Shown: positions 5,839 to 9,210 of the stretch, in pieces | How the letters are laid out: each line of letters opens with the position of its first letter | How positions within the stretch are numbered: position 1 is the stretch's first letter | Assembly (NCBI GenBank): GCA_026389055.1 | Contig: JAPLIO010000213.1 | Location: 1-9,210 of the forward strand | Origin: Candidatus Melainabacteria bacterium | Lineage (GTDB): Bacteria; Cyanobacteriota; Vampirovibrionia; Vampirovibrionales; JAJTHC01 | DNA: 9,210 bases | Direction: 5' to 3' | The notes under the pieces: generated by a model | What the model saw: only the letters and a program-made list of their open reading frames with translations | What the model was told of the DNA's origin: nothing | Database searches by the model: none | Translations under genes and position numbers: made by a program

Positions 5839-6729
5839 ATGTATACCCTGCTTTTTTTAACAGATTACGGTTGGCAAGATGCCTATGTTGGCAACCTAAA
5901 AACTGTCGCCTTAAGCACCCTAACCCCCCAAGCCCGAAGCAAAACCACGCTAGTGGATTTATCGCACGCCGTGCCTGCCTTTCAGGTGCAGATTGGGGCA
6001 TGGCAACTATTAACAAGCCTGCCTTACTGCCCGCCAGATGCCGTTTTTGTTTGCGTAGTAGACCCTAACGTCGGCGATGTGGAACAAGGGGTTTTATTCG
6101 CTTACCGTGCCAGTTATAACCAGTGGTTTATAGCCCCAGATAATGGCTTGTTAGCCCCACTGTTACAAGCGGATGCCACCATCCAAACGTGGCGATTTTC
6201 TCAGCAAACAGTCAAACCGTTTGGGTGGCACTACCCCAATGAAACGGTCGAAAAATTGGCAGGCAGTACCTTTGCGGGTAGGGATTTATATGCCCCCTTG
6301 GGTGCCGTGCTAATTAACAAACAGGTGCAGGGGATGGATTTATTGGCGTGGGTTAGTCAATTAGCGAAGGAATCGCACGCTGAAACCCAAACGTGGCAGG
6401 CTTGTTCAGGTTGGGAAGCCCCAAAGCGGTTGACGGAGACTTGCTTTGAAGGCACTGTTTTAACCAGCGATGGGTTTGGTAACGTGATTTTAACCATCCC
6501 GCATTTTTGGTTGGATTTTGAACTTACGCAGGTTGATTTATCGGTTGATACGCAACAGCCCCTTGAATTGCCCGTGGTTTCTAGTTATGGGGCGTTGCCG
6601 ATAGATGCGTTGGGGGTTGTTCGGGGGAGCCATGGGTATTTAGAAGTGGCTTGCAATCAAGGGTCTGCTGAAAAACGGCTAGGGCTTCAAGCTGGTATGC
6701 GGATTCGTGTTACCGCCACCAGCGTTTAG
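5839..6729 (+). CDS. SAM hydroxide adenosyltransferase (DUF62) family protein, catalytic residues altered
   Basis: This family hydrolyses S-adenosylmethionine to adenosine and methionine, and related enzymes are SAM-dependent fluorinases and chlorinases. The 296-residue length and two-domain layout are normal. The N-terminal domain shows LTDYGWQDAYVGNLK (7-21), LVDLSHAVPAF (38-48), VCVVDPNVG (71-79), FIAPDNGLLAPLL (97-109) and STFAGRDLYAPLGAVL (143-158). The C-terminal beta domain shows GTVLTSDGFGNVILTI (205-220) and NQGSAEKRLGLQAG (273-286). In the hydrolase the Asp-Arg-His triad sits in DPGVGTxRR and TFHGRD. Here Asp75 remains, but the Arg positions read Glu82-Gln83 and the His is Ala146. 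SAM binding may persist while hydroxide activity is doubtful. The start is ATG 5839, fixed by an in-frame stop at 5812-5814. No Shine-Dalgarno lies at normal spacing. The 3' end overlaps the convergent downstream gene by 20 bp. Confidence 0.88.
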   Translation: MYTLLFLTDYGWQDAYVGNLKTVALSTLTPQARSKTTLVDLSHAVPAFQVQIGAWQLLTSLPYCPPDAVFVCVVDPNVGDVEQGVLFAYRASYNQWFIAPDNGLLAPLLQADATIQTWRFSQQTVKPFGWHYPNETVEKLAGSTFAGRDLYAPLGAVLINKQVQGMDLLAWVSQLAKESHAETQTWQACSGWEAPKRLTETCFEGTVLTSDGFGNVILTIPHFWLDFELTQVDLSVDTQQPLELPVVSSYGALPIDALGVVRGSHGYLEVACNQGSAEKRLGLQAGMRIRVTATSV

Positions 6730-7108
6730 ATTTTTCGTAGAATTGCGGGGTTTCATCCCGCCAATCTTGATGCACGGGTGGTTCTAGGCTGTAGGGCATC
6801 AGCGTTTTAGCTGCTGCTGGATTGAGTGTGGTTGCCAAATGCCGAATAAACTTTCGGCTTATTGGATGATAATCGACCCCCAACACTTCGTGGGCGGGGT
6901 AATTTGCCCCTATGCCTTGCTGGTTGACCATGTAAACCGTGCCGTCTTGGTTGTCGGTCATGGTGCATTTTTTGCAAATACGATTATAGGTTAGGTAAAT
7001 ATCTTGCCAGCCTTCGGTTTGGGGCTTGGGCGGTTCTGCCCAAACCAGTTGCCCCGAAAGCAGGAAACCGCTGAGGATTAAAGAAAAAAGTGCTTGATTT
7101 ATTCGCAT
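6710..7108 (-). CDS. Small secreted hypothetical protein with CxxC motif
   Basis: A 132-residue protein of unknown function. Residues 1-24 form a clear Sec signal peptide: Arg near the start, hydrophobic core ALFSLILSGFLLSG, and VWA before a probable cut at Ala24/Glu25. The mature part of about 108 residues should be periplasmic or released. It has one CxxC pair (ICKKC, Cys45 and Cys48), which could bind a metal or form a disulphide, a Gly/Asn/Tyr-rich centre, and an unusual basic aromatic tail ending KRWWR. No domain is recognised, and the single CxxC is not in a thioredoxin-like context. Its last 20 bp overlap the end of the DUF62 gene on the opposite strand. A perfect small palindrome lies 12-24 nt upstream of its ATG. 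Confidence 0.75.
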   Translation of the reverse strand: MRINQALFSLILSGFLLSGQLVWAEPPKPQTEGWQDIYLTYNRICKKCTMTDNQDGTVYMVNQQGIGANYPAHEVLGVDYHPISRKFIRHLATTLNPAAAKTLMPYSLEPPVHQDWRDETPQFYEKSKRWWR

Positions 7109-7119
7109 GGGGGTACTTT

Positions 7120-7132
7120 CTGTTAGTAACAG
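7120..7132. promoter_or_regulatory. Candidate operator palindrome CTGTTA-G-TAACAG
   Basis: A perfect 6-bp inverted repeat around one central base sits 12-24 nt upstream of the minus-strand secreted-protein ATG (7108), in its 5' leader. The same half-sites recur further along the intergenic region as TTAACAG (7262-7268) and CTGTTAA (7288-7294), which suggests a DNA-binding protein site. This is pattern evidence only. Confidence 0.3.
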
Positions 7133-7261
7133 TATATCAATTTTTTACAACAAATTTTAAAAAACTACTTGCGTCTTAACTTTGATGATGTATATTGTTT
7201 AAAATGCTTTTTTCTCTCGATTATTTGAATACTCTCTAACAAGCATCCATAAAATAAATTT

Positions 7262-7294
7262 TTAACAGTTAGTGACTTAATGCCCTACTGTTAA
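7262..7294. promoter_or_regulatory. Inverted repeat TTAACAG...CTGTTAA upstream of phase-variable gene
   Basis: Perfect 7-bp inverted half-sites at 7262-7268 and 7288-7294 flank 19 bp. They end 10 bp before the candidate -10 element at 7305-7310 and so cover the -35 region. Half-sites match those of the palindrome at 7120-7132 in sequence but are in the opposite order. A regulator site or a small cruciform are both possible. Confidence 0.3.
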
Positions 7295-7301
7295 GGTTTA
7301 T

Positions 7302-7310
7302 TGTTATATT
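7302..7310 (+). promoter_or_regulatory. Candidate extended -10 promoter for the phase-variable gene
   Basis: TG at 7302-7303, one base, then TATATT at 7305-7310 form an extended -10 element with 5 of 6 consensus matches. No good -35 is visible, which is usual for extended -10 promoters. Transcription from about 7317 would leave a leader of about 41 nt with AAGGA at 7342-7346 before ATG 7358. Confidence 0.4.
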
Positions 7311-7357
7311 TTACAGAAGAAACAATTTAAACGTTTTTATCAAGGAATCTCTCATAC

Positions 7358-8222
7358 ATGCAACTTACTTCATCAAAAACGAGTCAGTCAGTCAGTCAGT
7401 CAGTCAGTCAGTCAGTCAGTCAGTCAGCAAATCAGAACATTATTACCAAAACTACAATCATGCAAAAGTACTCTTGGTAGGTTTAAATTAGAACAAGAGT
7501 TTCTTAAAGAACAATGTACAGATGAGGCTTTAAGCAGAATAATTCAAGACAAAATCTTAGAAGTAGCGAATTCTGGTGAGAGTAACGCATATCATAATGG
7601 ATTAGGTTTTATAACATACCGTCTTGGTAGTTGTAAGGATGAAATAACTAATTATTTTGCCAATTTACGTTTACATATTTATGCGGAAGGTTTGAAAAAA
7701 CCTGAATTTTTAATGCTTCCACATGACCACGGTTGGGAATACGTGTCATTCACTAAATTTGGAAGTATTATTCATTCAATATGGAGCCTTACTAAACAGA
7801 AAACGGAAGACACCTATAAAAAATATGTCTTAGTTTATACAAATAAAAATCAAACCGAAAAAGCAGGGATGTTAAATTTTCTCTCAACTGTTTATCTAAA
7901 ACTTCTTCGTGCAAGAGAAGTATCTCAAGGGCAATCCATTTCTATGACAAAAGGTGCACTACATTCCGTTAAAGCAAAAGATGGGACTGTTACAGTATTA
8001 CTAAATTATGGGCATCCAGATAACTTGTCTCACTTTTTGTATCCTCCAAAGATTACACCCTCTAGGGATCCCTCAAATGAGACATCATTTTCTTTTCAAA
8101 AACTTCCCCAAGTTGAAGCCATTTCTGGTATGTTGTCATTTATAATTGATCGATTAGGACAAGAGCCGCCTTCATGCCCTATAAACCCTTTGAACGAAAT
8201 AGAGTGTGCGGAAAATCTGTGA
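7358..8222 (+). CDS. Phase-variable gene, frameshifted (OFF) here by a tetranucleotide tract; cupin-like product when in frame
   Basis: ATG 7358 has AAGGA 11 nt upstream (7342-7346). After eight codons the frame enters an AGTC tract (7382-7427), encoding S-Q-S-V repeats, and in this copy stops at TAG 7478-7480 after 40 residues. Another frame is open without a stop from 7281 through the tract to TGA 8222, yet has no ATG before 7713. Removing one 4-nt unit, or adding two, joins the start to this body, giving about 286 or 290 residues; the third phase stops at 7489-7491. In 286-residue numbering the body has NAYHNGLGFITYRLG, LRLHIY (102-107), HDHGWEYVS with His121 and His123, and a distal GALHSV with His201 before KDGTVTVLLNYGHP. 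This order recalls cupin-type metal-binding proteins; that assignment is inference. The LRLHIY block lies upstream of the TTG at 7692, so that TTG is unlikely to be the true start. Local DNA is AT-rich, which suggests acquisition. Confidence 0.7.
7382..7427 (+). repeat. Tetranucleotide simple sequence repeat (AGTC, 11.5 units)
   Basis: Eleven perfect AGTC units plus AG, 46 bp without interruption, start 24 bp after the ATG of the gene at 7358. Because 4 is not a multiple of 3, each unit gained or lost by slipped-strand mispairing moves the downstream frame. Perfect tetranucleotide tracts of this length near a 5' end are the classic switch of bacterial contingency loci. The absence of any decay suggests recent or ongoing slippage. 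Confidence 0.97.
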
Positions 8223-8271
8223 CCAATTCACAAGTCAGTTGACCAGCCTGTCTCGACCAATGGTAATTTAA

Positions 8272-8291
8272 GGTTTTCTCGTACAAAAACC
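8272..8291. terminator. Weak candidate bidirectional terminator
   Basis: GGTTTT (8272-8277) and AAAACC (8286-8291) can pair with an 8-nt loop, downstream of the phase-variable gene and of the convergent CDF gene. The stem is AT-rich and only 6 bp, followed by CTTTGTTT on the + strand. It is the only stem-loop noticed between the two convergent genes (8223-8354). Confidence 0.2.
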
Positions 8292-8354
8292 CTTTGTTTA
8301 AATGAAGAATCCTAAAAACAAGCACTATTAACTATAAATTAGTATCATTCATTA

Positions 8355-9083
8355 CTAATGGTGATGATGATGCCCACATCTGCCACCAGCGTGGGGTTTG
8401 GCTTCTGATGATAAGACCAATTGCAGAAACTGCCAAGTGCTGTAAGTAACCAACCCCGCTACGCCCAAGCTTAAAATAGGGTCTAACCAATAAACGTGCC
8501 AAACCATTACGGCTACGGCACTAGCAATGGCGGTAACGCTCCCCAATAAATCAAATAAAACGTGTAAGTAAGCCCCCTTCACGTTGATATTTTCCTGTTG
8601 CCCGCCGTGTAAAATAAACACGGCTATTAGGTTTACTATAAACCCACCGCCTGCTATTTGCAACAAGGGTAGGGCTTCAATCATCTTGGGCGAAGCCAAT
8701 TGCTCAAACCCGCTCCACCAAAGAAACCCACTGAGCCCCACTAGCCCCACGCCGTTGAGTATCGCTGCTATTTTCTCTACTTTTAACGCTTTTTCGGTGG
8801 CTTGAAGGGTTTGGGCTACTAGGCTAATAACCCCGCCCGCTAGGGCTAGCAGTAAGCCCGAAGCATCTACCACCATATGCCCCGCATCGGCTAGTAGAGC
8901 CACTGAATGGGTTTTTCCGCTACCCCACCATTCCACGCTGGCGTAGCCAAGGGTTAGCACCAACACCCCAAACAATTGCCATAAATGCCCCTTGGCAATC
9001 GGCTTGTTTTCGACTGCGTCTGGCTGGTGTTCGTTATGTTCATCGTGGTGATGATGATGCTCTTGAGGGTCAATAGCGGTCAT
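8355..9083 (-). CDS. Cation diffusion facilitator (zinc-type) lacking the C-terminal domain, with His-rich ends
   Basis: This inner-membrane metal/proton antiporter of the CDF family probably exports Zn2+ or similar divalent ions. The 242-residue protein shows six membrane helices at about 34-52, 58-82, 106-125, 138-160, 170-195 and 200-224. The family signature SVALLADAGHMVVD (60-73) puts His69 and Asp73 in TM2, and LHVLFD (173-178) puts His174 and Asp178 in TM5. These two HxxxD pairs form the transport site in zinc-type members. The N-terminus has a histidine cluster (EHHHHHDEHNEHQ, 8-20). Typical CDFs continue for about 80 residues into a cytoplasmic metal-sensing domain after TM6. Here the chain stops about 18 residues after TM6 with CGHHHHH, then three consecutive in-frame stops (TAG, TAA, TGA; 8357-8349). 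CDFs lacking this domain are known. AAAAGG at 9092-9097 supports ATG 9083. Confidence 0.92.
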   Translation of the reverse strand: MTAIDPQEHHHHHDEHNEHQPDAVENKPIAKGHLWQLFGVLVLTLGYASVEWWGSGKTHSVALLADAGHMVVDASGLLLALAGGVISLVAQTLQATEKALKVEKIAAILNGVGLVGLSGFLWWSGFEQLASPKMIEALPLLQIAGGGFIVNLIAVFILHGGQQENINVKGAYLHVLFDLLGSVTAIASAVAVMVWHVYWLDPILSLGVAGLVTYSTWQFLQLVLSSEAKPHAGGRCGHHHHH

Positions 9084-9142
9084 ATTGTTAGCCTTTTAAA
9101 AAGGGTTTAAAACGTTTATTAAAAGCAGTTAAAAATGAATTT

Positions 9143-9210
9143 TGTAGGGGTGCGATTTATCGCATCCGTTTGGGGATTGTGGGGCGGACGTGATAAATCA
9201 CGCCCCTACA
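9143..9210. repeat. MITE-like palindromic repeat, TGTAGGGG type
   Basis: A 68-bp element starts TGTAGGGGTGCGATTTATC and ends GATAAATCACGCCCCTACA at the last base of the window. The two arms are inverted repeats with about three mismatches over 20 bp. Elements with TGTAGGGG/CCCCTACA ends and a GATTTATC/GATAAATC arm are a well-known dispersed non-coding type in several bacterial phyla. It lies upstream of the CDF gene. Both ends appear to be present despite the window boundary. Confidence 0.75.

Noticed and set aside
7382..7427. CRISPR array or recombination site
   Set aside because: The units are 4 bp with no spacers; it is a simple sequence repeat.
7692..8222. A 176-codon gene starting at TTG 7692
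   Set aside because: No ribosome binding site precedes it, and protein-like sequence in the same frame (LGFITYRLG, LRLHIY) continues upstream to the tetranucleotide tract, so it is the body of the gene that starts at 7358.
8584..8805. Plus-strand 73-codon ORF inside the CDF gene
   Set aside because: It is antisense to CDF membrane helices 3-5; there is no ribosome binding site or family match.

Overview
The window looks like chromosomal DNA of a Gram-negative bacterium. It has an inner-membrane export apparatus of the type III secretion/flagellar kind, a protein with a Sec signal peptide, and a tRNA-Leu whose 3' CCA is not encoded. The coding sequence favours CCC, GGG, GCC, CAA and TTG. The missing CCA argues mildly against gammaproteobacteria, and the codon style recalls cyanobacteria and their non-photosynthetic relatives. 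No marker here fixes the phylum, so that is a weak inference.

Left part (1-4674, all + strand). Two palindromic intergenic repeats and a very small acidic ORF precede three export-gate genes in the order R-S-T (385-2298). Sequence details in the R and S proteins lean toward non-flagellar type III secretion (SctR, SctS, SctT) rather than FliP, FliQ, FliR. A good sigma-70-type promoter then leads to a YebC/TACO1-family translation factor, followed 4 nt later by a chorismate-utilising PabB/TrpE-like enzyme.

Middle part (4679-7108). A convergent tRNA-Leu(CAG), another palindromic repeat, and a minus-strand protein with two glycine-rich membrane helices are followed by a divergent SAM-hydroxide adenosyltransferase (DUF62) homologue. 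That homologue seems to have lost two of the three family catalytic residues. Its 3' end overlaps a convergent gene for a small secreted CxxC protein.

Right part (7109-9210). An AT-rich stretch, distinct from its surroundings, carries the most interesting locus. A gene starts at ATG 7358 and runs almost at once into 11.5 copies of a tetranucleotide (7382-7427). With this copy number the reading frame ends at 7478-7480, but a long downstream frame to 8222 is open straight through the tract in another phase. Losing one unit or gaining two joins start and body into a protein of about 286-290 residues with cupin-like motifs. This is the arrangement of a phase-variable contingency gene, seen here in the OFF state. 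The window closes with a minus-strand zinc-type CDF transporter that lacks the usual C-terminal domain and ends in a histidine run, then a complete 68-bp palindromic repeat at the right edge.

The genes do not form one pathway. The coherent units are sctRST, yebC-pabB, and the isolated phase-variable gene.
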